DNA of 64,000 nt from Bacillus infantis NRRL B-14911 (GCF_000473245.1 NC_022524.1:272501-336500); one strand, 5' to 3'. Shown: positions 1 to 10,208, counted from the stretch's first letter. Notes: generated from the letters alone by a model not told the origin. Made by a program: numbers and translations.

Positions 1-34
1 GCTGACAGATACTAATAGATCGAGGACTTAACCA
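1..34 (+). rRNA. 23S rRNA, 3' end (partial)
   Basis: The window opens inside the conserved 3' terminus of bacterial 23S rRNA: a tract reading GATACTAATAGATCGAGG followed by ACTTAACC, as in Bacillus 23S genes. Only about 34 nt are present. A 70-nt spacer and a 5S gene follow, so this is the end of an rrn operon on the + strand. The exact 3' end is approximate. Confidence 0.9.
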
Positions 35-103
35 CATTTGATTGCTTTGTAATTCTTCTTCTGCATTATCTAGTTTTGAGGGAACAAAAACCTCATCTAA
101 ATA

Positions 104-220
<117 letters not shown>

Positions 221-230
221 CGAAACGAAG

Positions 231-257
231 AACAGTCTGCATGACTGTTCTTTTTTT
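231..257 (+). terminator. rrn operon intrinsic terminator
   Basis: A perfect 7-bp hairpin (AACAGTC, loop TGCAT, GACTGTT) is followed by a run of seven T. It sits 10 nt after the 5S gene and should end the rRNA transcript. Confidence 0.85.
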
Positions 258-398
258 ATGCTTTTTTAGTGAAATGGAGAGATTTTTAATAAGAAAATTG
301 CTCTTAAGCGGAAATGAGTGGCCAGGTAGGCGAATGAGAAGGGTTTTTGAAGGGGAGAATAGACGATTCAATCGCGAATTTAATTAATTCTCCCAATA

Positions 399-479
399 AT
401 CTACCGAATTTACTATTTATTTACCGAATAGGCCGAGTAATTTACCGAATTCCAATGGTATTTTACCATTTGTCCAAGA
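399..479 (+). repeat. 20-nt-period array A, core ATTTACCGAA
   Basis: Units begin at 399, 419, 440 and 460. Each starts with a version of ATTTACCGAA (ATCTACCGAA, ATTTACCGAA twice, then the decayed ATTTTACCAT) followed by about 10 nt of unrelated sequence. Weaker CACC-containing echoes may continue to about 515. It lies in the roughly 590-nt spacer between the rrn terminator and yebE. The rest of 258-398 holds nothing I can identify. Arrays with the same period but other cores occur at 25441 and 60601-60874. Confidence 0.7.
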
Positions 480-514
480 AACATCAATTCACCTTCACCA
501 TTTATTTCACCAAC

Positions 515-712
515 CGCACTTAACCCGCCCAACTCAGCCAAAGCCCCAGCAAAGCCCCAATAAAGCCGCCAGCAAAGCCGCCAGCTAACCCTCCTGCTTA
601 CTTAATAACCGAAACCATCCTGCAGTCCCTGACTTCTAATCCCCCGGAAAAAACTCTGCGTCCTTCCTCCAGCTTCCCTCCATTTCCCTGCCCACGCTAT
701 CCGCAGCAGCGT
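515..712 (+). other. C-rich, G-poor tract after array A
   Basis: This stretch is strongly C-rich and G-poor on the + strand, with repeated AAAGCC and CCAGC words. It follows array A and precedes the yebE promoter. C-rich, G-poor RNA is the kind of sequence Rho loads on, so it could act as a rut region for read-through transcripts; that is inference. No open reading frame of interest is seen. Confidence 0.4.
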
Positions 713-771
713 TTTATCATGAGCCAAATAGGTTAACATAACAAAAAGATCCTTTTATTTTTTCTAAGTGG

Positions 772-800
772 TTCGCAAATGCAGATTTCTCTTGTACAAT
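772..800 (+). promoter_or_regulatory. candidate sigma-A promoter for yebE-yebG
   Basis: A TTCGCA box (772-777) is separated by 17 nt from TACAAT (795-800), about 48 nt upstream of the yebE start. The -10 is good and the -35 is moderate (4 of 6). Confidence 0.45.
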
Positions 801-847
801 AGGGATTTACGTTGAATTAAGGCCGAGGCTTGGAGGAGGTTTATTTT

Positions 848-1390
848 TTGCTTGAAAATAGTTTAGTGATGGTTGCCATCATACTTGTCATTAATATTGT
901 ATACGTCTCCTTTTTTACGATCAGGATGATCCTTACGCTGAAAGGGCAGCGTTATTTGGCGGCTTTTATCAGCATGATCGAAGTGGTCATTTATGTAATC
1001 GGACTGGGGCTTGTACTCGATAATCTGGATCAGATTCAGAATTTGATTGCATATGCTGTGGGCTACGGAATCGGCGTTGTTGTCGGTATGAAAATCGAGG
1101 AGAAGCTTGCTCTTGGATATATAACGGTTAATGTAATAACAAAAGAATATGATAAAGATGTTCCCAGGGTATTGAGGGAAAAAGGGTATGGCGTAACGAA
1201 CTGGGCTGCCAATGGGCTGGAGGGCGACCGGATGGCTATGCAGATCCTGACGCCGAGGAAATATGAGCTTAAGCTTTACCAGACGATCAAGGAGCTTGAT
1301 CCTAAAGCATTCATTATTGCCTATGAGCCTAAGACGATCCATGGCGGCTTCTGGGTGAAATCTGTCAGGAAAGGAAAATTGTATTCATGA
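848..1390 (+). CDS. yebE: UPF0316/DUF2179 membrane protein YebE
   Basis: A 180-residue protein with three hydrophobic segments near residues 4-22, 38-56 and 62-80, then a soluble C-terminal domain of the DUF2179 type that ends with the [11 protein letters not shown] tail. The family (DUF5698 plus DUF2179) is conserved in Bacillaceae; its function is unknown, and a role as a small-ligand-sensing membrane protein is only speculation. I place the start at TTG 848 because the GGAGGAGGT ribosome site (832-840) lies 7 nt before it; the in-frame TTG at 830 overlaps that site. It overlaps yebG by 4 nt and sits directly upstream of the pur operon, as in B. subtilis. Confidence 0.85.
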   Translation: MLENSLVMVAIILVINIVYVSFFTIRMILTLKGQRYLAAFISMIEVVIYVIGLGLVLDNLDQIQNLIAYAVGYGIGVVVGMKIEEKLALGYITVNVITKEYDKDVPRVLREKGYGVTNWAANGLEGDRMAMQILTPRKYELKLYQTIKELDPKAFIIAYEPKTIHGGFWVKSVRKGKLYS

Positions 1391-1590
1391 GCAAGGAAAA
1401 GAAAAAGAAGCAGTTTGAAGTCCTTGAAAATGAGACGATTGGCCAATGCCTGGACCGTATAGCAAAGGAAGGCTATGTTCCGGTAAGAAGGACGGAGAAG
1501 CCGATATTTAAAGAAGTCAAGACCGGGGGCTCGGTCACTTATGAGCCGGCAGGACGGCAAATAGTCTTTGAAGCAAAAAAGGAAGAGTGA
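1387..1590 (+). CDS. yebG: NETI-motif protein YebG
   Basis: A 67-residue, lysine-rich protein of unknown function. It carries the [12 protein letters not shown] stretch (about residues 14-25) that names the NETI-motif family, and a conserved region around [11 protein letters not shown]. Its ATG overlaps the yebE stop (ATGA), so the two are probably translated together. The pur promoter region starts right at its stop codon, so transcription of yebEG may read into pur unless stopped at the riboswitch terminator. Confidence 0.85.
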   Translation: MSKEKKKKQFEVLENETIGQCLDRIAKEGYVPVRRTEKPIFKEVKTGGSVTYEPAGRQIVFEAKKEE

Positions 1591-1633
1591 AACACGAACA
1601 TTATTCTATTCTCAATCCTTATTGTTCGAATAG
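1590..1633 (+). promoter_or_regulatory. two inverted PurBoxes (PurR operator)
   Basis: AAACACGAACATT (1590-1602) and, in the opposite orientation, ATTGTTCGAATAG (1621-1633) carry the CGAAC heart of the Bacillus PurBox, 18 nt apart. Paired inverted PurBoxes upstream of purE are the known PurR site, from which PRPP releases the repressor. The second box touches the -35 of the pur promoter. Confidence 0.8.
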
Positions 1634-1636
1634 TGG

Positions 1637-1666
1637 TTGACACCCCCATAGGATAGTTGGTAAGAT
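1637..1666 (+). promoter_or_regulatory. pur operon promoter
   Basis: A perfect TTGACA (1637-1642), an 18-nt spacer and TAAGAT (1661-1666) lie just downstream of the PurBoxes and about 45 nt before the guanine aptamer. Transcription should begin near 1673. Confidence 0.75.
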
Positions 1667-1713
1667 GTTGTTAGATAAGATTACAATTAAAATTATATTT
1701 ATATAAAGATTTA

Positions 1714-1784
1714 CCCTTATATAATAATGGGGATATGGCCCATAAGTTTCTACCTGGCTGCCGTAAATGGCCGGACTATAAGGG
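1714..1784 (+). promoter_or_regulatory. guanine riboswitch aptamer (purine class)
   Basis: P1 pairs CCCTTATA (1714-1721) with TATAAGGG (1777-1784). Between them are the loop and junction words typical of the class, GGGGATATGGCCC and AGTTTCTACC, then CCGTAAAT in the P3 loop. The junction residue that pairs with the ligand is C (in GGACTATAAG), which predicts guanine/hypoxanthine rather than adenine. It should turn transcription of the pur operon off when guanine is plentiful. Confidence 0.92.
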
Positions 1785-1851
1785 AAAGATGATATGACCG
1801 GTTCAAGGGTCTGCTTTCTTGTGTGTATGAGGAGCTTTCCTTTATTATCCG

Positions 1852-1908
1852 AGCCCGGACAGATTACTTTCTCTATTAGTGAAAAGTAACTGTCCGGGCT
1901 TTTTATTT
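1852..1908 (+). terminator. riboswitch-controlled terminator before purE
   Basis: A long hairpin (AGCCCGGACAG, then TTACTTT, pairing with AAAAGTAA and CTGTCCGGGCT) is followed by TTTTTATTTT. It is the expression platform of the guanine riboswitch, 37 nt before the purE start. Confidence 0.9.
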
Positions 1909-1944
1909 TGAGGAAGATTAAATTTTCTGTTGGGGGAGAGGCAT

Positions 1945-2427
1945 ATGCAAGTGGCTGTTATTATGGGAAGCAAATCTGACTGGGATACGATGAAGCACAC
2001 ATGCGGCATGTTGGATAAGCTTGAGATTTCTTATGAAAAGCAGGTCGTTTCTGCCCATCGAACCCCGGATTTGATGTTCCGGTTTGCAGAAGAAGCAAGG
2101 GACCGCGGGATAAAAGTGATCATTGCGGGGGCTGGAGGGGCAGCTCACTTGCCAGGGATGGTGGCAGCGAAAACGACATTGCCGGTCATTGGCGTGCCAG
2201 TCCAATCCAAGGCGCTTAATGGACTCGATTCGCTGCTGTCCATTGTTCAAATGCCAGGAGGTGTTCCTGTAGCTACAGTGGCTATCGGAAAGGCAGGTGC
2301 AGTCAATGCGGCCCTCCTTGCTGCACAGATGCTGGGAGCATTTGACCAAAACATTGCAGGCAGGATAGAGGACTTGAGGCTGCACACAAAACAGGAAGTA
2401 ATGGAGAGCAGTGATGAACTTGTCTAA
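1945..2427 (+). CDS. purE: N5-CAIR mutase PurE
   Basis: N5-carboxyaminoimidazole ribonucleotide mutase, which moves the carboxyl group from N5-CAIR to give CAIR in de novo purine synthesis. The 160-residue protein has the class I PurE features: MGSKSDW near the N terminus, SAHRTPD (substrate loop), and [11 protein letters not shown]. Start is ATG 1945, 3 nt after GGGGGAGAGG; the in-frame TTG at 1930 overlaps that ribosome site and is unlikely. First gene of the twelve-gene operon, it overlaps purK and is controlled by PurR and the guanine riboswitch upstream. Confidence 0.96.
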   Translation: MQVAVIMGSKSDWDTMKHTCGMLDKLEISYEKQVVSAHRTPDLMFRFAEEARDRGIKVIIAGAGGAAHLPGMVAAKTTLPVIGVPVQSKALNGLDSLLSIVQMPGGVPVATVAIGKAGAVNAALLAAQMLGAFDQNIAGRIEDLRLHTKQEVMESSDELV

Positions 2428-3574
2428 ACAAACCATTTTGCCTGGACAGACGATAGGAATCATCGGAGGCGGACAGCTGGGGAGAATGATGGCATTGGCG
2501 GCAAAGGCTCAGGGATTCAGGATTGCCGTTCTTGATCCGGCACCGGATTCTCCCTGCGGCCAGGTGGCGGACCGGCAGATAGTCGGCGGCTACGATAACC
2601 TGCTGTGTATAAAGGAGCTTGCTGAGGCGAGCGATGTGATCACTTATGAATTTGAAAATATCAATGCCGAGGCGCTTGACTGGCTGACCAGCCATGCCTA
2701 TGTTCCACAGGGGTCTGAACTGCTCCGCATAACGCAGGACCGCCTGACGGAGAAAGAAGCGATCGAACGGGCAGGGGCAAAGGTTGCGCCTTACGCCCGC
2801 ATCGAAAAGACGGCCGATATTTATGATAATATAGAGAAGCTTGATTTTCCTGCGGTACTAAAGACGGCACGCGGCGGCTATGATGGCAAAGGGCAATATG
2901 TGATCCGGTCAAAAGACGATATTCCTGAGGCTGCAGAGCTGCTTGAAAAAGGAATCTGTGTCCTGGAAAAGTGGATCTCTTTTCAAAAGGAAATCTCTGT
3001 GATCATTGCAAGAAACCCTGATGGGGAGACAGCTGTTTTTCCAGTAGGAGAGAATATTCATAAGGATAATATCCTGCATGAAACCATTGTACCGGCCCAT
3101 ATCAGCGAGAGTGCTGCACGCAAGGCTGAGGACTTGGCCAAAAGAATCGGCAAAGCGCTTGGGCTGGTTGGTACGCTTGCAGTGGAGATGTTTCTCTCTG
3201 ACGGCGATGAGATTTACATAAATGAATTGGCCCCAAGGCCGCATAACTCAGGCCATTATACAATCGAGGCCTGTGAAACGTCGCAGTTTGAGCAGCATAT
3301 CAGGGCAGTGTGCAATTGGCCGCTTGGAAGCACAAGGCTATTAAATCCGGCAGTTATGGTCAACATATTAGGAGAGCACCAGTCAGATGTGATCAGGGCG
3401 ATACCGGGCCTGAAGGATTGGAAGATCCATCTGTATGGGAAGGATGAACCTAAGCATAAGCGGAAAATGGGGCATGCAACCCTTTTACGGCCGACAGCGG
3501 CAGAATCGCTTGCCGAGATAGACCGCAGCGGAATATGGAGCAAAGCAAAAGAAGGTATGGAGGTTTTACGATGA
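2414..3574 (+). CDS. purK: N5-CAIR synthetase PurK
   Basis: ATP-dependent N5-carboxyaminoimidazole ribonucleotide synthetase; it makes N5-CAIR from AIR, bicarbonate and ATP for PurE. About 386 residues. The N-terminal domain opens with a nucleotide-binding [12 protein letters not shown] loop; the ATP-grasp domain includes [12 protein letters not shown] and the metal-binding [11 protein letters not shown] motif. ATG 2414 has GGAGAG 5 nt upstream; GTG 2411 is the alternative. The start lies inside the end of purE and the gene ends in a 4-nt ATGA overlap with purB. Confidence 0.95.
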   Translation: MNLSKQTILPGQTIGIIGGGQLGRMMALAAKAQGFRIAVLDPAPDSPCGQVADRQIVGGYDNLLCIKELAEASDVITYEFENINAEALDWLTSHAYVPQGSELLRITQDRLTEKEAIERAGAKVAPYARIEKTADIYDNIEKLDFPAVLKTARGGYDGKGQYVIRSKDDIPEAAELLEKGICVLEKWISFQKEISVIIARNPDGETAVFPVGENIHKDNILHETIVPAHISESAARKAEDLAKRIGKALGLVGTLAVEMFLSDGDEIYINELAPRPHNSGHYTIEACETSQFEQHIRAVCNWPLGSTRLLNPAVMVNILGEHQSDVIRAIPGLKDWKIHLYGKDEPKHKRKMGHATLLRPTAAESLAEIDRSGIWSKAKEGMEVLR

Positions 3575-4863
3575 TTGGACGTTATACAAGACCTGAAATG
3601 GGAGCGATATGGACAGAGGAAAATCGCTTTAAGGCCTGGCTGGAAGTAGAGATCCTTGCTTGTGAAGCATGGGCGGAGCTCGGGGATATCCCAAAAGAAG
3701 ATGTGCAGAAAATCCGTGAGAATGCTTCATTCGATATCGAACGCATCAATGAAATTGAGCAGGAGACGCGCCATGACGTAGTGGCATTCACCCGTGCGGT
3801 TTCAGAAACGCTCGGTGAAGAGCGGAAATGGGTGCATTATGGCCTTACTTCCACGGATGTAGTGGACACAGCTCTTTCCTACCTGATCAAGCAGGCTAAC
3901 AGCATCCTTCTTCAGGACTTGGAGAACTTCGTTGAAATTTTAAAGAATAAAGCAAAAGAACATAAATACACAGTCATGATGGGACGCACGCACGGTGTTC
4001 ATGCAGAGCCGACAACTTTCGGGCTGAAGCTGGCTTTATGGTATGAGGAAATGAAGCGGAACCTGGAGCGCTTCAAGCAGGCCGCTTCCGGCGTTGAATT
4101 CGGGAAGATGTCCGGTGCTGTAGGAACTTACGCCAATATTAACCCCTTTGTGGAAAGCTATGTATGCGAAAAACTTGGCCTCCAGCCGGCTCCGATTTCG
4201 ACACAGACACTTCAGCGTGACCGCCATGCCCACTATATGGCCGCCATCTCGCTGATTGCGACTTCCATCGAGAAGTTTGCTGTTGAAATCCGCGGACTGC
4301 AAAAGAGTGAAACACGTGAAGTGGAGGAGTTCTTTGCGAAAGGGCAGAAAGGGTCTTCTGCCATGCCGCATAAACGCAATCCAATCGGATCTGAGAATAT
4401 GACAGGCCTTGCACGCGTAATCCGCGGCCATATGCTGACTGCCTATGAAAATGTGCCGTTATGGCATGAGCGTGATATTTCACACTCTTCGGCAGAGCGG
4501 ATTATTCTTCCGGATGCAACGATTGCCCTGAATTATATGCTGAACCGATTTGGGAATATCGTTAAGAATCTCACTGTGTTCCCGGAGAACATGAAGAGAA
4601 ATATGGACCGAACCCTTGGCCTCATCTATTCTCAGCGCGTGCTGCTTGCTCTAATTGATAAAGGCATGGCCCGCGAAGAGGCATATGACGTTGTCCAGCC
4701 GAGGGCGATGGAGGCATGGGAGAAGCAGGTAGCGTTCAAATCGCTGGTGGAAGCTGATGAAACGATTTCTTCCAGGCTGTCTGCTGAGGAAATTGAAGAC
4801 TGCTTCGATTACAACTATCACATCAAGCATGTGGACACTATTTTTGACCGTCTAGGCTTATAA
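3571..4863 (+). CDS. purB: adenylosuccinate lyase PurB
   Basis: Cleaves SAICAR to AICAR plus fumarate in IMP synthesis, and adenylosuccinate to AMP plus fumarate. The 430-residue protein has the fumarase/aspartase-superfamily signature [11 protein letters not shown] and the TSTDVVDTA and [10 protein letters not shown] regions with the catalytic histidine. Start ATG 3571 overlaps the purK stop and has TGGAGG 8 nt upstream; a longer in-frame reading from 3535 lies inside purK and is not needed. A UUCG-capped hairpin follows in the gap before purC. Confidence 0.96.
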   Translation: MIGRYTRPEMGAIWTEENRFKAWLEVEILACEAWAELGDIPKEDVQKIRENASFDIERINEIEQETRHDVVAFTRAVSETLGEERKWVHYGLTSTDVVDTALSYLIKQANSILLQDLENFVEILKNKAKEHKYTVMMGRTHGVHAEPTTFGLKLALWYEEMKRNLERFKQAASGVEFGKMSGAVGTYANINPFVESYVCEKLGLQPAPISTQTLQRDRHAHYMAAISLIATSIEKFAVEIRGLQKSETREVEEFFAKGQKGSSAMPHKRNPIGSENMTGLARVIRGHMLTAYENVPLWHERDISHSSAERIILPDATIALNYMLNRFGNIVKNLTVFPENMKRNMDRTLGLIYSQRVLLALIDKGMAREEAYDVVQPRAMEAWEKQVAFKSLVEADETISSRLSAEEIEDCFDYNYHIKHVDTIFDRLGL

Positions 4864-4868
4864 AATCC

Positions 4869-4888
4869 GGGGGCTTCGGTCCCCTTTT
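4869..4888 (+). promoter_or_regulatory. UUCG-tetraloop hairpin between purB and purC
   Basis: GGGGGC and GTCCCC pair around a TTCG loop (4875-4878) and are followed by TTTTA. It is the largest gap in the first half of the operon. It may be a partial terminator or an mRNA processing/stability element; the short U run makes full termination unlikely. Confidence 0.55.
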
Positions 4889-4929
4889 ATCAGGAAGATT
4901 CCCAATATTCTTACCAAGGAGGCTCTGCC

Positions 4930-5649
4930 ATGGAAAAGAGAGCGCAACTATATGAAGGCAAGGCGAAAAAGGTATATCTGACCGATGATGAAAATATTGT
5001 CTGGCTTGAATATAAAGATTCTGCAACTGCATTCAACGGGGAGAAAAAAGCAGAGATTGCCGGTAAAGGCCGTTTGAATAACGAGATTACAAGTCTGCTG
5101 TTTTCAGAGCTTCATAAAAAGGGCATCAGTTCTCATTTTATTGAGAAGGTTTCAGCAACTGAGCAGCTTGTACAAAAAGTCGAGATTATTCCTATTGAAG
5201 TGGTTGTAAGGAATGTGGCTGCTGGAAGCATGGCAAAAAGGCTCGGAATGGAAGAAGGGGCTCTTTTGAAAAAAACGCTTGTGGAGTTTTATTTGAAGGA
5301 TGACAGTCTGGGCGATCCGATCATGACTGATGATCATGTGATTGAGCTTGAGCTTGCTTCTCCTGAAGAAGCTGCCCTGCTGAAGAGAAAAGCGCTTGAG
5401 GTTAATGCATTTTTATCAAGCTTCTTTAAGGAAATGGGCATTCGTCTCATTGACTTTAAGCTTGAGTTCGGAAAAAATGCTGCCGGCGATATTCTGCTGG
5501 CAGATGAAATCTCTCCTGATACTTGCCGCCTTTGGGATATGGAGACAAATGCGAAGCTTGATAAGGATGTATTCCGCCGTGATCTGGGAAGCTTAACAGA
5601 TGCCTATGAAAATATTTTAACGAGATTGGGAGGACGCCAGCATGTATAA
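4930..5649 (+). CDS. purC: SAICAR synthetase PurC
   Basis: Phosphoribosylaminoimidazole-succinocarboxamide synthase; joins CAIR and aspartate using ATP. 239 residues, the usual bacterial length. Recognisable parts are LYEGKAKKVY at the N terminus (nucleotide loop), the VVRNVAAGSMAKRLG substrate region, and DEISPDTCRLWD. ATG 4930 follows AAGGAGG. Its last codons overlap purS by 8 nt, so PurS translation is probably coupled to it. Confidence 0.96.
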   Translation: MEKRAQLYEGKAKKVYLTDDENIVWLEYKDSATAFNGEKKAEIAGKGRLNNEITSLLFSELHKKGISSHFIEKVSATEQLVQKVEIIPIEVVVRNVAAGSMAKRLGMEEGALLKKTLVEFYLKDDSLGDPIMTDDHVIELELASPEEAALLKRKALEVNAFLSSFFKEMGIRLIDFKLEFGKNAAGDILLADEISPDTCRLWDMETNAKLDKDVFRRDLGSLTDAYENILTRLGGRQHV

Positions 5650-5896
5650 AGTAAAGGTGTATATCACATTAAGAGAAAGTGTATTGGATCCACAGGGGAC
5701 GGTTGTAAAAGGGTCGCTCCATTCTTTGGACTTCAATGAAGTTCAGGACGTCCGGATTGGGAAATATATGGAGCTGACGATCGATAAGACTGATCGTGAC
5801 ATCGATGCGGCTGTAAAAGAAATGTGTGAGCGCCTGCTGGCCAATATAGTGATTGAGGATTACCGCTACGAGATCGAGGAGTGTGTTGCACTGTGA
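5642..5896 (+). CDS. purS: FGAM synthase subunit PurS
   Basis: Small (84-residue) subunit of the three-part phosphoribosylformylglycinamidine synthase found in Gram-positive bacteria; it bridges PurQ and PurL and helps ammonia transfer. It begins [19 protein letters not shown], with the conserved G-x-V-K-G-S-L and VRIGKYMEL strands. Overlaps purC by 8 nt and purQ by 4 nt. Confidence 0.94.
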   Translation: MYKVKVYITLRESVLDPQGTVVKGSLHSLDFNEVQDVRIGKYMELTIDKTDRDIDAAVKEMCERLLANIVIEDYRYEIEECVAL

Positions 5897-6579
5897 GGTT
5901 TGCAGTCATCGTTTTTCCAGGCTCCAATTGTGATATTGATATGTTCCATGCGATCCAGGATGAGCTCGGGGAGCAGGCAGAATACGTATGGCATGATACA
6001 GAAAGCCTTGATGACTATGATGCGATCCTTCTGCCTGGAGGTTTCTCTTATGGAGATTATCTCCGTTCCGGCGCGATCGCCCGCTTCAGCAAGGTGATGA
6101 AGGCCGTGATCAAAGCAGCAGAGGAAGGAAAACCGGTCCTTGGTGTCTGCAATGGATTCCAGATACTCCTTGAAACCGGCCTGCTGCCAGGAGCGATGCG
6201 CAGGAATGAAAGCCTGAAATTTATGTGCCGGCCCGTTCAGCTGCAGGTAGCGAATAATCAAACGATCTTCTCTTCCGCCTATCAACAGGGCGAAGAAATC
6301 ACTATCCCAATCGCACATGGAGAAGGCAATTATTACTGCGATGAAGCCACACTAAAATCACTTAAAGATAATAATAGGATCGTATTCACATACAGCGGCG
6401 AGAATCCGAATGGAAGCCTTGGGGACATCGCCGGAATCATCAATGAAAAAGGTAATGTCCTTGGCATGATGCCGCACCCTGAAAGGGCCGTCGACCAGCT
6501 ATTGGGCGGTGCCGATGGACTGAAGCTTTTCCAATCAATCGTCAAACAATGGAGGGAATCTTATGCCGTTAATGCTTGA
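5893..6579 (+). CDS. purQ: FGAM synthase glutaminase subunit PurQ
   Basis: Class I glutamine amidotransferase subunit that supplies ammonia to PurL. About 228 residues. The start [14 protein letters not shown], the nucleophile Cys in GVCNGFQ, and the His/Glu of MMPHPERA complete the catalytic triad. I choose GTG 5893, which overlaps the purS stop (GTGA) and matches family N termini; GTG 5881 would add four residues. It overlaps purL by 17 nt. Confidence 0.95.
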   Translation: MRFAVIVFPGSNCDIDMFHAIQDELGEQAEYVWHDTESLDDYDAILLPGGFSYGDYLRSGAIARFSKVMKAVIKAAEEGKPVLGVCNGFQILLETGLLPGAMRRNESLKFMCRPVQLQVANNQTIFSSAYQQGEEITIPIAHGEGNYYCDEATLKSLKDNNRIVFTYSGENPNGSLGDIAGIINEKGNVLGMMPHPERAVDQLLGGADGLKLFQSIVKQWRESYAVNA

Positions 6580-8779
6580 GCCAAGCCCGCAGCAGATTGT
6601 AACAGAGAAAGTCTACAAAGAGATGGGATTGACGGATCAGGAATTTGCAATGGTTGAGGACATCCTTGGCAGATTGCCGAATTACACAGAGCTCGGATTG
6701 TTTTCCGTCATGTGGTCAGAGCATTGCAGTTACAAAAATTCCAAGCCGGTCCTGAAAAAATTCCCGGTCAAAGGCGAGCGCGTCCTGCAGGGCCCTGGGG
6801 AAGGAGCTGGCATCGTTGACATCGGAGACGGCCAGGCAGTTGTATTTAAAATTGAAAGCCATAACCACCCATCTGCAATCGAGCCTTACCAGGGAGCGGC
6901 AACGGGTGTGGGCGGCATTATCCGGGATGTATTTTCAATGGGAGCAAGACCGATCGCTCTCCTTAACTCTCTTCGCTTTGGAGAGCTGGATTCTCCTCGC
7001 GTTCGGTACCTTTTTAAAGAAGTAGTGGCAGGCATTGCCGGCTACGGAAACTGCATCGGCATTCCGACTGTCGGGGGCGAAGTGCAGTTTGATGCTTCCT
7101 ATGAAGGCAACCCTCTTGTCAATGCCATGTGCGTCGGGCTGATCGATCATAAAGATATAAAAAAAGGCCAGGCGCATGGAGTCGGAAATACGGTTATGTA
7201 TGTTGGTGCAAAGACAGGCCGCGATGGTATCCACGGCGCGACCTTTGCTTCAGAGGAACTGACAGAGCAGTCTGAAGAAAAGCGCCCTGCCGTCCAGGTC
7301 GGCGATCCGTTCATGGAGAAGCTGCTGCTTGAGGCATGCCTTGAGCTGGTTAAGAACGACGCGCTTGTAGGCATCCAGGACATGGGGGCAGCCGGGCTGA
7401 CAAGCTCTTCTGCCGAAATGGCCAGCAAAGCAGGCTCCGGCATCGAGATGAATCTTGATCTTGTCCCGCAGAGGGAAACGGGCATGACTGCCTATGAAAT
7501 GATGCTGTCTGAATCACAGGAGCGTATGCTGATTGTCGTCCAAAAAGGGCGTGAGCAGGAAATCGTTGATCTTTTTTCAAAATATGAACTTGAAGCCGTG
7601 GCGATCGGCCGGGTGACAGATGATAAAATGCTGCGCCTCCTACATAAAGGGGAAGTGGTGGCAGACGTTCCGGCTGATGCACTTGCCGAGGAAGCGCCTG
7701 TATACCACAAGCCTTCACGCGAGCCTGAGTATTTCCGTGAATTCCAGGCTATGGAGACGGAAATTCCGGCAGCAGGGAATGCAGGGGAAACTCTGATGCG
7801 CCTGCTGCAGCAGCCTACCATTGCAAGCAAGGAATGGGTCTATGACCAATATGACTATATGGTTCGCACGAGCACAGTTGTTTCTCCAGGTTCTGATGCG
7901 GCGGTCGTAAGAATCCGCGGAACGCGCAAGGCGCTTGCCATGACAACCGACTGCAATTCGCGTTATCTGTATTTGGATCCTGAAACAGGCGGAAAGATTG
8001 CCGTGGCTGAAGCAGCAAGGAATATTATTGCATCCGGTGCCGAACCGCTTGCCATTACAGACTGCCTGAACTTCGGCAATCCGGAAAAGCCTGAGATCTT
8101 CTGGCAGCTGGAAAAAGCAGCAGACGGCATGAGCAGTGCCTGCCTTGCCCTGAATACGCCGGTTATCGGCGGAAACGTGTCACTATATAACGAAACCAAC
8201 GGTACAGCCGTCTATCCAACACCAGTAGTCGGGATGGTCGGACTTGTAGAAGATGTTGACCATATTACAACCCAGAGCTTCAAGCAGGCTGGCGATCTAA
8301 TTTATCTTCTCGGAGAAACAAAGGCCGAGTTTGGCGGCAGCGAGCTGCAAAAGCTTGTTCACGGCGAGATATTCGGAAAAGCACCGGAGCTTGACCTGGA
8401 AAAAGAAGCACGGAATCAGGAGCAGGTGCTAAAAGCCATCCGTGCGGGGCTTGTCTCTTCCGCTCATGACCTGGCAGAAGGCGGACTTGCAGTTGCAGCT
8501 GCTGAGAGCGTGATAGGCTCTGAGGGACTTGGCGCTTTAATCCGCATTTCAGGAGACGAGACCAGCGCACTATTCAGTGAATCACAGTCCCGCTTCCTCC
8601 TCACTGTTAAAAAGGAAGATCAGCAGGCATTTGAAAGCATGACTGATGCGATTCTGGTCGGCGAGGTGACAGACGAGCCTGTACTTGAAGTCCACTCTGA
8701 CAGCGGTCTGGTTATGAAAGAACAAACTGAAGTTCTGAAATCAGCCTGGAAAGGAGCAATCCCATGCTTGCTGAAATAA
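6563..8779 (+). CDS. purL: FGAM synthase large subunit PurL
   Basis: ATP-dependent amidation of FGAR to FGAM. 738 residues, the short PurL form that works with separate PurS and PurQ. Two tandem AIR-synthase-like halves are visible: the first has [27 protein letters not shown] and [18 protein letters not shown]; the second has [13 protein letters not shown] and [12 protein letters not shown] 6563 has GGAGGG 6 nt upstream, inside the end of purQ. It overlaps purF by 16 nt. Confidence 0.97.
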   Translation: MPLMLEPSPQQIVTEKVYKEMGLTDQEFAMVEDILGRLPNYTELGLFSVMWSEHCSYKNSKPVLKKFPVKGERVLQGPGEGAGIVDIGDGQAVVFKIESHNHPSAIEPYQGAATGVGGIIRDVFSMGARPIALLNSLRFGELDSPRVRYLFKEVVAGIAGYGNCIGIPTVGGEVQFDASYEGNPLVNAMCVGLIDHKDIKKGQAHGVGNTVMYVGAKTGRDGIHGATFASEELTEQSEEKRPAVQVGDPFMEKLLLEACLELVKNDALVGIQDMGAAGLTSSSAEMASKAGSGIEMNLDLVPQRETGMTAYEMMLSESQERMLIVVQKGREQEIVDLFSKYELEAVAIGRVTDDKMLRLLHKGEVVADVPADALAEEAPVYHKPSREPEYFREFQAMETEIPAAGNAGETLMRLLQQPTIASKEWVYDQYDYMVRTSTVVSPGSDAAVVRIRGTRKALAMTTDCNSRYLYLDPETGGKIAVAEAARNIIASGAEPLAITDCLNFGNPEKPEIFWQLEKAADGMSSACLALNTPVIGGNVSLYNETNGTAVYPTPVVGMVGLVEDVDHITTQSFKQAGDLIYLLGETKAEFGGSELQKLVHGEIFGKAPELDLEKEARNQEQVLKAIRAGLVSSAHDLAEGGLAVAAAESVIGSEGLGALIRISGDETSALFSESQSRFLLTVKKEDQQAFESMTDAILVGEVTDEPVLEVHSDSGLVMKEQTEVLKSAWKGAIPCLLK

Positions 8780-10176
8780 GAGGCCTGAACGAAGAATGCG
8801 GAATCTTTGGTGTCTGGGGGCATGAAAATGCCGCCCAGATCACCTATTACGGCCTTCACAGCCTGCAGCACCGCGGCCAGGAAGGTACAGGGATGGTCGT
8901 GACAGACGGGAAAAAGCTGAAGGGTCTGAAAGGTGAAGGACTTGTTGCGGAAATATTCACCGAGGATGCCATGGAGGCAATGGACGGAAAGTCGGCCATC
9001 GGTCATGTCCGCTATGCAACAGCAGGCGGCGGCGGATATGAAAATGTCCAGCCTCTTCTGTTTAACTCACAAAACGGCGGCCTGGCACTTGCTCATAATG
9101 GCAATCTGGTAAATGCCACTGCATTGAAAAATCAGCTTGAAGGACAGGGAAGCATCTTCCAGACCAGCTCAGATACAGAGGTGCTGGCCCATCTGATCAA
9201 GCGCGGCGGTTTTTCAGCCTTAAAGGACCGGGTTAAAACGGCCCTTTCCATGGTAAAGGGCGCATATGCATTTCTGATCATGACAGAAACCGAATTGATG
9301 GTGGCGCTTGACCCGAATGGCATGCGGCCGCTATCGCTCGCCAAGCTTGGCGATGCCTATGTGGTAGCTTCCGAGACCTGTGCATTTGATGTGGTCGGGG
9401 CAGAATTCATCAGGGATGTTCTTCCTGGCGAGCTCTTGATCATTGATGATGAAGGCTTCCGTTCCGAGATGTTTGCGGTTGCCTCAACGACAGCCATGTG
9501 CACGATGGAATATGTTTATTTCTCAAGGCCTGACAGCAATATCAACGGCATCAATGTCCATACGGCCCGTAAAAACCTTGGGAAGAAGCTGGCTGAAGAG
9601 TTTCCTTTTGAAGCAGATGTGGTGACAGGCGTGCCTGATTCAAGCATTTCAGCTGCCATCGGCTATGCAGAAGCATCCGGGATTCCTTATGAAATGGGGC
9701 TGATCAAGAATAGATATGTCGGCAGGACATTCATCCAGCCGTCCCAATCATTGAGGGAGCAGGGCGTCAAGATGAAGCTCTCCCCTGTGCGCGGCGTTGT
9801 CGAGGGCAAAAGGGTCATCATGGTCGATGATTCCATTGTCCGCGGCACAACAAGCAGAAGGATCGTCACCATGCTCCGCGAAGCAGGCGCGACTGAGGTT
9901 CATGTCGTGATCAGTTCACCGCCGATCAAGAACCCTTGCTTCTACGGGATCGATACATCGACACGGGAGGAATTGATTGCCTCCGAGCATTCTGTTGAAG
10001 AGATTCGGGAAATCATCGGGGCAGACACCCTTTCCTTTTTAAGCGCGGAAGGGATGATCGAAGCAATCGGCAGGACAGATTCGGGAGCATTGAAAGGCCA
10101 GTGCCTGGCATGCTTTACCGGGAACTATCCGACTGAAATCTATCCTTCTACCATTCATCCTTACGAAAAAGTCTAA
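8764..10176 (+). CDS. purF: amidophosphoribosyltransferase PurF
   Basis: Commits PRPP and glutamine to purine synthesis by forming phosphoribosylamine. 470 residues. An 11-residue propeptide ([11 protein letters not shown]) precedes Cys12, the Ntn nucleophile freed by self-processing. The PRPP loop [11 protein letters not shown] lies near residues 353-364. Cys246, Cys392, Cys447 and Cys450 match the four ligands of the oxygen-sensitive 4Fe-4S cluster known in B. subtilis PurF. It starts inside purL and ends before a hairpin-containing gap. Confidence 0.97.
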   Translation: MLAEIRGLNEECGIFGVWGHENAAQITYYGLHSLQHRGQEGTGMVVTDGKKLKGLKGEGLVAEIFTEDAMEAMDGKSAIGHVRYATAGGGGYENVQPLLFNSQNGGLALAHNGNLVNATALKNQLEGQGSIFQTSSDTEVLAHLIKRGGFSALKDRVKTALSMVKGAYAFLIMTETELMVALDPNGMRPLSLAKLGDAYVVASETCAFDVVGAEFIRDVLPGELLIIDDEGFRSEMFAVASTTAMCTMEYVYFSRPDSNINGINVHTARKNLGKKLAEEFPFEADVVTGVPDSSISAAIGYAEASGIPYEMGLIKNRYVGRTFIQPSQSLREQGVKMKLSPVRGVVEGKRVIMVDDSIVRGTTSRRIVTMLREAGATEVHVVISSPPIKNPCFYGIDTSTREELIASEHSVEEIREIIGADTLSFLSAEGMIEAIGRTDSGALKGQCLACFTGNYPTEIYPSTIHPYEKV

Positions 10177-10177
10177 G

Positions 10178-10208
10178 AAGCGGCATTCAGCAATGCTGCT
10201 TTTCTTTT
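10178..10208 (+). promoter_or_regulatory. terminator-like hairpin between purF and purM
   Basis: AAGCGGCATT pairs with AATGCTGCTT apart from one G-T position, around a short CAGC loop, and is followed by a T-rich TTTCTTTTC run. It may lower expression of purMNHD relative to the upstream genes; it is not a perfect terminator. Confidence 0.5.

Noticed and set aside
1714-1784. Adenine riboswitch
   Set aside because: The ligand-pairing junction base is C (GGACTAT), which is the guanine form.
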